Shown one piece after another: positions 7,205 to 13,505 of a stretch of DNA of 13,505 nt. Source of the stretch: an uncultured Burkholderiaceae bacterium (lineage in GTDB: Bacteria > Pseudomonadota > Gammaproteobacteria > Burkholderiales > Burkholderiaceae). Positions within the stretch are counted from its first letter, which is position 1. The number at the start of each line of letters is the position of its first letter. The notes under the pieces are model-generated. The model ran no database searches, was not told where the DNA came from, and saw nothing but the letters and a program-made list of their open reading frames with translations. The position numbers and the translations under genes were made by a program. The stretch covers positions 1-13,505 of the forward strand of contig CALMPB010000163.1 of NCBI GenBank assembly GCA_937871985.1. Reading direction: 5' to 3'.

Positions 7205-7474
7205 TTATGCCGATGATTTTTCGGGTGAGGTAATCTCTTCCACTAACTTAAGCCAGCGTATCGCCTGCTCACGGCTTTCCCCACACATCATAGGTTCAGG
7301 CTGTAGGGACGAGCACACTGCAGGCCGTTCAGGTCGGCCGAAAATCAAGCATCGTTCATCCTCGCCCAATTGGGCACAACGGACTCCCGCCGGCTTGCCC
7401 AGGGGCATTCCCGGGATCGGGCTGGAGATGGAGGGCGCGGTGCAGCACGCGCCGCAGTTGTCGCGGCAATCCAT
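7205..7474 (-). CDS. YkgJ-type cysteine-cluster protein (putative metal-binding)
   Basis: Small cytoplasmic protein of 89 residues with eight cysteines (3, 7, 10, 11, 33, 42, 54, 64). Its pattern is that of the YkgJ/CxxCxxCC family: [14 protein letters not shown], then [13 protein letters not shown]. The family is annotated as a zinc- or iron-chelating domain of unknown cellular role. The C-terminal part ([12 protein letters not shown]) is a likely helix. It begins 13 bases after the stop of the DUF218 gene and should be co-transcribed with it. Confidence 0.85.
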   Translation of the reverse strand: MDCRDNCGACCTAPSISSPIPGMPLGKPAGVRCAQLGEDERCLIFGRPERPAVCSSLQPEPMMCGESREQAIRWLKLVEEITSPEKSSA

Positions 7475-7487
7475 GTGTCAACAGGTC

Positions 7488-8252
7488 CTAGATCCAGCCG
7501 CGCACCCAATAGGCCAGCAGGCCGGCGTATTCCTTGATGATCGAGCGCGCGGCATCGAAGGCGCGTTCGTTGGGCTGCCAGAACGCGAAGTCCGGGTCGT
7601 CGGGCACGACGATCTGGGGGGGCGACGGCGCGGCGATGGCGGTGATGCCTTGCTTGTGGAAAACGGCCATGGCCCGCGGCATGTGCAGCGCCGAGGTGAC
7701 CAGCAGCACGCGCGACAATCCCAGGGCCTTCAGCTTCTGGGCCGTGTACACGCCGTTTTCATGGGTGTTGTAGCTGTTTGTTTCCAGCACTAGGGCGTCG
7801 TCGGGCACCCCTTGTTTGCGCAGGGCGGTGGCCATGTTTTCGGCTTCGCTGATCTTGCCTTCCAGCGCGGCCCCCGACAGCACCACCAGCGGGGCGCGAT
7901 GGGCTTCGTATATTTGGGCCGCCGTCTCGACACGGGTGATGGCCTGCGTGCGGCTATAGGGTTCGAACCAGTTCCGGCGGCCCCCGGCGGTATTGCCGCC
8001 CAGGACGACGATGGCCTGGGCGGCCGGCAGTTCCTGGGGCGGGACGTAAGGGTAAAGCTGCTCCAGCCTCCCGCCGGCCCATAGCGACGAAGCCGGCAGC
8101 GACCAGAACATTCCCCAACAGATCGACAGGCCGGCCAGCAGGGCGGCGGTTTTGCGGCGCCGGACGATAAAGCACAGGGCCGCCAGCACAAGCAGCGTGA
8201 TGCACAAATTGAGCGGGATGATCAGGTTGGTGAAGAAGTTGGAAAAATTCAT
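7488..8252 (-). CDS. ElyC/SanA/YdcF family protein (DUF218), membrane-anchored
   Basis: The protein has 254 residues. Two hydrophobic segments fill roughly residues 8-30 and 38-58, followed by the DUF218 domain: IVVLGGN, a SRTQAITRVETA helix, PLVVLSGAAL, SEAENMA, LETNSYNTHENG and LLVTSALHMPRAMAVF. E. coli relatives ElyC and SanA affect envelope integrity, but the biochemical activity of the family is not settled. The frame is open upstream to 8339, but the ATG at 8252 is preferred because it overlaps the upstream gene stop as ATGA and places the first membrane segment at the N-terminus. Neighbours handling LPS fit an envelope role. Confidence 0.88.
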   Translation of the reverse strand: MNFSNFFTNLIIPLNLCITLLVLAALCFIVRRRKTAALLAGLSICWGMFWSLPASSLWAGGRLEQLYPYVPPQELPAAQAIVVLGGNTAGGRRNWFEPYSRTQAITRVETAAQIYEAHRAPLVVLSGAALEGKISEAENMATALRKQGVPDDALVLETNSYNTHENGVYTAQKLKALGLSRVLLVTSALHMPRAMAVFHKQGITAIAAPSPPQIVVPDDPDFAFWQPNERAFDAARSIIKEYAGLLAYWVRGWI

Positions 8253-9223
8253 GCAAACCGGTTTGTTGATGGCGTATGCAGGGATGCTTGCCGCAGCACT
8301 TCGTCCACGGAGGGCCAGTGGCCTTCGGAGCCCAGGCATATTGCATTTTGCGACCAGGGGCCGGTGCGCTCGCGCCGGGTAACGCCGAAAAGCGTGAGCT
8401 GCGCAGCGTTGGCGGCGGCGGCCACGTGCGACACGCCCGAATCATTGCATATTACCAGCGAGGCGGAACGAGTCAGTGTAGCAAATGCGCCCAGCTTCAG
8501 GGGAGGCAGGCACAAGGCGTCCGGCGCGTTGCGCCTGGCGTCGTCGGCTTCGGAGGGAGGCGGGCACATGACCACGGTGTGTCCCTGCTGCCGCAGTTCG
8601 CGTGTCAGCTCGGCAAAGCCGGGCCAGACTTTGATTTTCCCGTGGTGCAGGCCGGTGGCGGTGGGCGCGATGAGTATGAATTTTCCGGGCTGCAGGCCTG
8701 CTTCGGCCATGGCGCGGCGGCCTTCCTCGATGTGCCGGGGGGCAAGCTGCAGGTTCAGCGAGGCGGGAGCCTGGGCGGGAATGGACGACAGGCCCCAGCG
8801 CCGCGCGGCTTCGGCGGTGAGGTGGTACCACGATTGCACGGCATGCAGGGACGATGCCGGCTTGGCGACCGGCCAGCGCAGGATCAGGCTGCGGCCGTCG
8901 TCCCGATAGCCGCAGCAGGCAAGTCCGGCGAAACGGAAGACCATGGCGCTGGACAATGAGTCCGGCAGCAGCAGGCCGACGGCGCGGCGATGGCGCGAGG
9001 CTGTCCTGTGCGCGCTGACCGCCGCGCGGTCGGCGCGCCAGCGGCCCGTCATTTCGACGAATCCGGCCAGGTCGTAGCCGGCCAGCAGGTCTTTGGCCCA
9101 TGGGCGGGCGCACACGACGATGGGCAGCCCGGTGTCCAGCATGGCATGCAAACTGGGCAAGCTCATGCAGACGTCGCCGATCCAGTTTGGCAGGCGTAGA
9201 TATATGGCTGAAAAATTAGGCAT
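8249..9223 (-). CDS. Glycosyltransferase family 9 (LPS heptosyltransferase-like)
   Basis: GT9 protein of 324 residues, related to the ADP-heptose:LPS heptosyltransferases WaaC/WaaF that build the inner core on the cytoplasmic face. The N-terminal IYLRLPNWIGDVCMSLPSL matches the WaaF-type start. The C-terminal half has the nucleotide-sugar site, with the IAPTATG strand, a conserved K.WPGF motif and NDSGVSHVAAAANA. The frame extends to 9340, but the ATG at 9223 puts the start just before the first family strand and keeps it clear of msbA. No strong Shine-Dalgarno is visible. Whether it adds heptose or another core sugar cannot be decided. It is the first gene of a three-gene minus-strand operon and diverges from msbA, which exports the lipid A-core product. 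Confidence 0.87.
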   Translation of the reverse strand: MPNFSAIYLRLPNWIGDVCMSLPSLHAMLDTGLPIVVCARPWAKDLLAGYDLAGFVEMTGRWRADRAAVSAHRTASRHRRAVGLLLPDSLSSAMVFRFAGLACCGYRDDGRSLILRWPVAKPASSLHAVQSWYHLTAEAARRWGLSSIPAQAPASLNLQLAPRHIEEGRRAMAEAGLQPGKFILIAPTATGLHHGKIKVWPGFAELTRELRQQGHTVVMCPPPSEADDARRNAPDALCLPPLKLGAFATLTRSASLVICNDSGVSHVAAAANAAQLTLFGVTRRERTGPWSQNAICLGSEGHWPSVDEVLRQASLHTPSTNRFA

Positions 9224-9307
9224 CGGCGGGTGAAAGATTTGAAATTCGGGCCAGGAGCGTGGGAACGCTAAAATGATGCACTCAATTGTATAAGAGCGAG
9301 CTGATTC
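9224..9307. promoter_or_regulatory. Divergent intergenic region between GT9 gene and msbA
   Basis: This 84-base gap must hold the 5' regions of both divergent genes. On the + strand, TAAAAT (9269-9274) is a reasonable -10 that would leave a leader of about 27 bases before the TTG start of msbA. TATAAG (9289-9294) is too close to the start to serve. On the minus strand, TACAAT lies within the same AT-rich patch. No good -35 box was found for either direction, so the assignments are tentative. Confidence 0.35.
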
Positions 9308-11080
9308 TTGAATTCCGTTCCACCATCCGGCGCATCGCATCCCGAGTCTACCAAGATCGATTTATGGCGCCGCATCTATTCACGCCTGGGGCCGTACTGG
9401 AAAGCCGCCATCGTCGCCGCCATCCTGGTCAGTATCAGCGCGGCGACCCAGCCGACCCTTGCCGTCATCATGAAGCCCCTGCTGGATCAGGGCTTCAATG
9501 GCGACAAGCCGTCCTATATGTGGTCGATACCGCTGGCGGTCATCGGCCTGGTGCTGTTGCGCGGCATATGCACATTCGGCAGCAGTTACGTGCTGGCCTG
9601 GATCGCCAACAATATGCTGCTGGGCATCCGGCGCGAGATGTTCGAGCGCCTGCTCGGCCTGCCCGACGAAGAGTTCAAGCGTGGCGACACCGGGCGCCTG
9701 CTCAACCGTTTCACCATCGACGCCACCAACGTCACCAATCTGGCGACCGAGGTCATTACCGTCATCGTGCGGGAGACGCTGATCGTCGTGGCCTTGCTGG
9801 CGGTGCTGCTTTACATGTCCTGGCAGTTGACCTTGATCGTGATCATCATGCTGCCCGCGTCGGTGCTCGTGTCCCGCATATTCATCAAGCGCCTGCGCCG
9901 CATCAATCGCGACACCATCAGCATGAACGCCGAGTTGACCCGGGTGGTCGGCGAAGCCATAGACGGGCAGCGCGTCGTCAAGCTTTTCGACGGCTACGAG
10001 CGTGAATCGGGCCGGTTCCAGTATGTCAACGGGCGCTTGCGGCGATTCGCCATGCGGGCCGTGTCGGCCGACGCAGCCATGTCGCCGCTCACGCAGTTCT
10101 TCGTGGCGTTGTCGGTCGCGGCCGTCATCGCCGTCGCCCTGTATCAGGCCAACCACGGGGGGCTGACCGTGGGCAGCTTCGCCGCCTTCATGGCGGCCCT
10201 GGGGCAAATATTCGACCCGCTCAAGCGCCTTACGAACATTGCCGGCGCCATGCAGCGCATGCTGGTCTCGGCCGAAAGCGTGTTCATGCTGGTGGATCAT
10301 CCGCCCGAAAACGATGCCGGCACCGTCGTGCTGCAGGAGCCCATTGCCGGCAAGGTGGAGTTCAGGAACGTCGTCCATCGCTTCGAAGGAGCGCAAAGCG
10401 ACACGCTTTCCGATGTTTCCTTCACGGTCGAGCCCGGCCAGACCGTGGCGCTGGTGGGGCGCTCGGGCAGCGGGAAAACCACGCTGGTCAACATGTTGCC
10501 GCGCTTTGTCGTGCCGACCGCGGGGCAGGTGCTGATCGACGGGCATTCCGTGGCGGACTGCACCTTGCGCAGCCTGCGCAGCCAGTTGTCGCTGGTCAGC
10601 CAGGATGTGGTGCTGTTCGACGGCACCATAGGCGAGAACGTCAGCTATGGGGCCTTGCACGAGGCCAGCACACAAGACATCCACAAGGCGCTCGAGGCGG
10701 CCAATCTGCATCACTTCGTGGCCGGTTTGCCGCAAGGACTCGACACGCGGGTCGGCGAAAACGCCAGCAGCCTGTCGGGCGGCCAGCGCCAGCGCCTGGC
10801 CATTGCCCGTGCGCTCATCAAGAATGCGCCCATACTGATTCTGGACGAAGCCACGTCCGCGCTGGACAATGAATCCGAGGCGCAGGTTCAGGCATCGCTG
10901 GAGCGCCTGATGGTGGGGCGCACGACGCTGGTCATCGCCCATCGTTTATCGACGGTGCAAAAGGCCGATAAAATCGTGGTGCTGGACGCCGGCCGCATCG
11001 TCGAGCAGGGGCGCCACGAAGAGCTGCTGGCAAGCGAAGGGCTGTACGCCTCGCTGTACCGCATGCAGTTCAAGGATTGA
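9308..11080 (+). CDS. msbA: Lipid A export ABC transporter permease/ATP-binding protein MsbA
   Basis: Half-transporter of 590 residues (E. coli MsbA has 582) that dimerises in the inner membrane and flips lipid A-core to the periplasmic side. The N-terminal half has six membrane segments, with the family-typical MKPLLDQGF near residue 55 and FERLLGLPDEEF. The ATPase half has Walker A GRSGSGKTT (near 385), signature LSGGQRQRLAIARAL (near 488), Walker B ILILDEATSALD (near 510) and IAHRLST (near 543). The start is an unusual TTG: the in-frame stop TGA sits at 9302-9304, and the next in-frame ATG would remove the first membrane segment. Only a weak GAG-type Shine-Dalgarno precedes it. The neighbouring GT9 gene supports an LPS role. 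Confidence 0.94.
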   Translation: MNSVPPSGASHPESTKIDLWRRIYSRLGPYWKAAIVAAILVSISAATQPTLAVIMKPLLDQGFNGDKPSYMWSIPLAVIGLVLLRGICTFGSSYVLAWIANNMLLGIRREMFERLLGLPDEEFKRGDTGRLLNRFTIDATNVTNLATEVITVIVRETLIVVALLAVLLYMSWQLTLIVIIMLPASVLVSRIFIKRLRRINRDTISMNAELTRVVGEAIDGQRVVKLFDGYERESGRFQYVNGRLRRFAMRAVSADAAMSPLTQFFVALSVAAVIAVALYQANHGGLTVGSFAAFMAALGQIFDPLKRLTNIAGAMQRMLVSAESVFMLVDHPPENDAGTVVLQEPIAGKVEFRNVVHRFEGAQSDTLSDVSFTVEPGQTVALVGRSGSGKTTLVNMLPRFVVPTAGQVLIDGHSVADCTLRSLRSQLSLVSQDVVLFDGTIGENVSYGALHEASTQDIHKALEAANLHHFVAGLPQGLDTRVGENASSLSGGQRQRLAIARALIKNAPILILDEATSALDNESEAQVQASLERLMVGRTTLVIAHRLSTVQKADKIVVLDAGRIVEQGRHEELLASEGLYASLYRMQFKD

Positions 11081-11186
11081 GTCGGTTCATGGGCGCGCCC
11101 GGGCCGATTTCGCATGTGCTTCGGGCCGGCCGGCGGCCGTGAGCGCCTTCCGGGTTTTGGGAATCACTACTGGGCAAAGGAACAAA

Positions 11187-11651
11187 ATGAAGAAGCTGTT
11201 GTGGCTGTGCGGTTTGGCGGTGCTGGCGGGGTGCGCCAGCCAAGGCCAGGGCGGGATAGGGCTGAGCGTTCTGGAAACGCAGCCTTATATGCGCGACGAG
11301 CGCTGGGTGCCGAGGACTTTCGTGCAGGTTCAAAGAGCGGTTCTCCAGCAGCAGGCCAAGTGCGGATCCAACATCCAGTTCGCCGTCGACAACGATCATC
11401 CCAACTACGCGCGCGTTACGCAAAAGCTGGATTCGCTGCCGGGGCAGGACGACGGCGGCTGGGAACGCACGCTGGTGCTGGGCTTGCAAATGATGACGAA
11501 CATGCAGCTGCGTGGAAATCTGTATAGCTATTACGGAATCGACAAAGCCCAGATACGGGCCATGTACAACGCCATCCTGCACCCCGATGTATGCCCCGGC
11601 CAGCCGATTCCCCCCGAGCCGCCCAAGCCCGAGGAAAACGACGCGGAATAG
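11187..11651 (+). CDS. Predicted outer- or inner-membrane lipoprotein of unknown function
   Basis: The protein has 154 residues and a clear lipoprotein signal: MKK, a hydrophobic stretch, and lipobox LAGC with the acylated Cys16. The mature protein has two further cysteines (AKCGSN and PDVCPG) that could form a disulfide. It ends in a proline- and glutamate-rich tail (PIPPEPPKPEE). I recognise no domain. The frame is open to 11139, but the ATG at 11187 is chosen because AAAGGA lies at 11176-11181 and the signal peptide starts there. It follows msbA by 106 bases, a GC-rich stretch in which I saw no clear promoter, and it could be co-transcribed with msbA. Confidence 0.82.
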   Translation: MKKLLWLCGLAVLAGCASQGQGGIGLSVLETQPYMRDERWVPRTFVQVQRAVLQQQAKCGSNIQFAVDNDHPNYARVTQKLDSLPGQDDGGWERTLVLGLQMMTNMQLRGNLYSYYGIDKAQIRAMYNAILHPDVCPGQPIPPEPPKPEENDAE

Positions 11652-11699
11652 GCTGCTTGCGGCGTTGACTGCCCGGCCGCGGCTTTGGCCTGCCGGTAC

Positions 11700-11726
11700 G
11701 CCGGGCGCGCGCGCCCGCCCGGTTTT
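11700..11726 (+). terminator. Likely intrinsic terminator after the lipoprotein gene
   Basis: CCGGGC (11701-11706) pairs with GCCCGG (11717-11722) and is followed directly by TTTTCT. The loop region contains an overlapping 16-base perfect palindrome (11702-11717) that offers an alternative stem. The T-tract is short but placed as expected, about 50 bases after the stop codon. Confidence 0.55.
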
Positions 11727-11730
11727 CTCA

Positions 11731-11760
11731 TGGCCGCCGCCCAATTTTTATAGGCGGCCA
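11731..11760. repeat. 8-bp inverted repeat downstream of rng
   Basis: TGGCCGCC (11731-11738) and GGCGGCCA (11753-11760) are perfect inverted copies around a 14-base AT-rich centre, ten bases beyond the rng stop. In rng mRNA this would form a 3' hairpin. No U-tract follows it, so it may protect the transcript end or be a weak terminator. Confidence 0.45.
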
Positions 11761-11769
11761 AACGGCGCG

Positions 11770-13233
11770 CTAGATCAGAACGATATCGTATTGTTCCTGG
11801 GTGTAGCTGCTTTCGACCTCCAGCGAAACCGGTTTGCCGATAAAGTCGCCCAACATGGCAAGGTGGGGGCTTTCTTCTTCAAGAAAGAGGTCGACAATGG
11901 CCTGGGACGCCAGGATGCGGAATTCCTTGGGATTGAATTGCCGTGATTCGCGCAGTATTTCGCGCAGTATCTCGTAGCACAAGGTGCGCGCGGTGCGCAC
12001 ATTGCCGCGCGCCTGGCAGGTGGGGCAGGGCTCGCACAACTGGTGCGCCAGCGAGTCGCGCGTGCGCTTGCGCGTCATTTCCACCAGGCCAAGCTGGCTG
12101 AAGCCGCTGACCGTCATGCGCGTGCGGTCTTTGCTCAGCGCTTTTTTCAGTTCGGCCAGCACCGATTCCCGATGTTCGGCATCGTCCATGTCGATGAAGT
12201 CCAATATGATGATGCCGCCCAGATTGCGCAGGCGCAGTTGGCGGGCCAGCGCCACGGCCGCTTCCAGATTGGTCTTGAATATGGTGTCGTCGAAATTGCG
12301 CCCGCCCACGAAGCCGCCGGTATTGACGTCCACCGTGGTCAGCGCTTCGGTCTGGTCGATGATGAGGTAGCCGCCCGACTTCAGATCCACGCGGCGCGAC
12401 AGCGCCCGGGCGATTTCCTCGTCGACGTGGGCGGTGTCGAACAATGGCCGCTCTCCGCTGTAGTGCCGGATCCTGTCCAGCACCGAGGGGGTGTATATCT
12501 TGGCCCATTCCATGAGCTCCTGTGTGGTGCTGCGCGAGTCCACCAGAATCGAACCGGTATGCGGCCCCACCATGTCGCGCAATACCCGCTGCGCCAGGGT
12601 CAGGTCGGCATGCAGCAGGGAGGGTGCGGGCTGGGTCTTGATGCGGTTCTGAAGATTGGCCCACAAGACGCGCAGATAGGATTGGTCGGCGGCCAGTTCT
12701 TCGTCGGTGGCGCCCTCGGCCTGGGTGCGCACGATGAAGCCGCCGGTTTCGTCCTTGGGCATCAGGCGTTCCACTCGCTCCCTCAAGGCGATGCGCTCTT
12801 CCTCGGATTCGATTTTCTGGGAGATGCCGACATGCGGGTCGAAAGGAAGGTAGACCAGCATGCGTCCCGCAATGCTTATTTGCGTGGAAAGGCGGGCTCC
12901 TTTGGTGCCCAGGGGATCCTTGATGACCTGCACCAGCAGCGACTGCCCCTCGAAGAGCAGCTTTTCGATGGGAGTGGCGGGGTTGCCGTTGGTGCGTTCC
13001 ACTCGGTTCTGACGCAGATCGGCCACATGGATGAAGGCCGCCTTCTCGAGCCCGATATCGACGAAGGCGCTCTGCATGCCGGGCAAGACCCGCACGATCT
13101 TGCCCAGATACAGATTGCCGACATGGCCGCGCTGGATGCTGCGTTCGATATGCAGTTCCTGGACGGAACCCTGTTCGACCAGGGCCACTCGGGTTTCGAA
13201 GGGAGTAACGTTGATGAGAATGTCTTCTGTCAT
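11770..13233 (-). CDS. rng: Ribonuclease G
   Basis: RNase E/G family endoribonuclease of 487 residues (E. coli RNase G has 489), cytoplasmic, involved in 5' maturation of 16S rRNA and in mRNA turnover. It starts with the family sequence ILINVTPFETRVAL. An S1 RNA-binding region follows at about 37-100 (GNLYLGKIVRVLPGMQSAFVDIG). The catalytic metal-binding aspartates fall near residue 302 (VDVNTGGFVGG) and residue 345 (ILDFIDMDD), matching RNase E Asp303 and Asp346. A CPTCQARG zinc-link motif near residue 400 bridges subunits. The long C-terminal degradosome scaffold of RNase E is absent, which identifies it as RNase G. The Shine-Dalgarno is weak. No gene was recognised upstream within the window. 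Confidence 0.95.
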   Translation of the reverse strand: MTEDILINVTPFETRVALVEQGSVQELHIERSIQRGHVGNLYLGKIVRVLPGMQSAFVDIGLEKAAFIHVADLRQNRVERTNGNPATPIEKLLFEGQSLLVQVIKDPLGTKGARLSTQISIAGRMLVYLPFDPHVGISQKIESEEERIALRERVERLMPKDETGGFIVRTQAEGATDEELAADQSYLRVLWANLQNRIKTQPAPSLLHADLTLAQRVLRDMVGPHTGSILVDSRSTTQELMEWAKIYTPSVLDRIRHYSGERPLFDTAHVDEEIARALSRRVDLKSGGYLIIDQTEALTTVDVNTGGFVGGRNFDDTIFKTNLEAAVALARQLRLRNLGGIIILDFIDMDDAEHRESVLAELKKALSKDRTRMTVSGFSQLGLVEMTRKRTRDSLAHQLCEPCPTCQARGNVRTARTLCYEILREILRESRQFNPKEFRILASQAIVDLFLEEESPHLAMLGDFIGKPVSLEVESSYTQEQYDIVLI

Positions 13234-13279
13234 GGAGTGTTCTTGTCATTGGCGCCGCGAGCGCAGAGGCTGTGCACAT

Positions 13280-13302
13280 AGTATAGCGACGCGGGGCGTC
13301 GC
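13280..13302 (-). promoter_or_regulatory. Candidate rng promoter with inverted repeat in the spacer
   Basis: Read on the minus strand, TATACT (13285-13280) is a good -10 box that would start the transcript about 40 bases before the rng ATG. The 17 bases directly upstream (13286-13302) are a perfect inverted repeat, GCGACGC-3 bases-GCGTCGC, filling exactly the space between -10 and -35. The -35 itself (CCACTG) is poor, which would fit an activated or regulated promoter. This is a reading by eye only. Confidence 0.4.
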
Positions 13303-13505
13303 CAGTGGCAGTTGCGATAGTGGGCGCGGCCATGGCGTTTTGTAAGCTTCCTCGCGCTGTTTTGCCGTTCGAGGGAAGGCCTTTGGGCGAAACGCTTGAG
13401 CGGCTGACCATGGGGCGGGAGGTTTGGGCCACGGCGTTGGCCGGTTCTTGTCGGGGTTTTTGGGGCGGGTATCGAGGGGGCGTGGGGGTCGGGTCAAAAA
13501 AATTT
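13303..13505. other. Right edge without a recognised gene
   Basis: There are 203 bases upstream of the putative rng promoter. The + strand from the ATG at 13332 stays open to the window edge (58 codons), giving a product rich in Gly and Arg that I do not recognise. A minus-strand frame from 13497 gives a Pro/Arg-rich product typical of antisense reading in GC-rich DNA. Neither has a convincing ribosome binding site. Confidence 0.3.

Noticed and set aside
9380..10942. 520-codon minus-strand ORF opposite msbA
   Set aside because: Its product is His/Gln/Arg-rich with no domain, typical of antisense reading of a GC-rich gene; msbA on the + strand has full family motifs.
12043..13281. 412-codon + strand ORF opposite rng
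   Set aside because: It is antisense to the RNase G gene, has no recognisable domain, and its length is explained by high GC.
11879..13432. 517-codon minus-strand ORF overlapping rng in another frame
   Set aside because: It is rich in Arg, Pro and His, without motifs, and shadows the well-supported RNase G frame.
13332..13505. Open + strand frame running off the right edge
   Set aside because: It has only 58 codons, Gly/Arg-rich, with no ribosome binding site and no recognisable motif; it is not called as a gene.

Overview
The window looks like chromosomal DNA of a betaproteobacterium, most likely a Bordetella/Achromobacter-type member of the Alcaligenaceae. This is an inference from gene content and base composition: a high-GC right half carrying msbA, a family-9 LPS glycosyltransferase, an ElyC/SanA/YdcF-family gene and RNase G. 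I could run no database search.

Left block (1-7157, all + strand). A complete branched-chain-amino-acid-type (Liv/HAAT) ABC importer is laid out as one tight operon: periplasmic binding protein (5' end cut by the window edge), two permeases (LivH- and LivM-like) and two ATPases (LivG- and LivF-like), joined by 1-4 base overlaps except before livH. It is followed by a VanA-like Rieske oxygenase, a 77-codon ORF of doubtful status, and a protein that joins an N-terminal helix-turn-helix domain to a citrate-synthase fold. The citrate-synthase part lacks the residues aligned to all three canonical catalytic positions. The simplest reading is an accessory uptake and oxygenation module for an unidentified, possibly aromatic, acid, in which the HTH/citrate-synthase protein may be a ligand-sensing regulator or a repurposed enzyme.

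Right block (7205-13505). GC content rises from roughly the mid-50s to the mid-60s percent, estimated by eye from sampled lines. Three minus-strand genes form an envelope-related operon: GT9 glycosyltransferase, DUF218/YdcF protein and a YkgJ-type cysteine-cluster protein. msbA (lipid A-core flippase) diverges from it across an 84 bp gap. Downstream of msbA lies a small predicted lipoprotein that ends at a likely intrinsic terminator. It converges on rng (RNase G, minus strand), whose putative promoter contains a perfect inverted repeat between the -35 and -10 positions.

The left block looks like accessory DNA beside conserved housekeeping genes, with the junction near 7160-7210. No transposase, integrase, tRNA, rRNA or CRISPR array was recognised.
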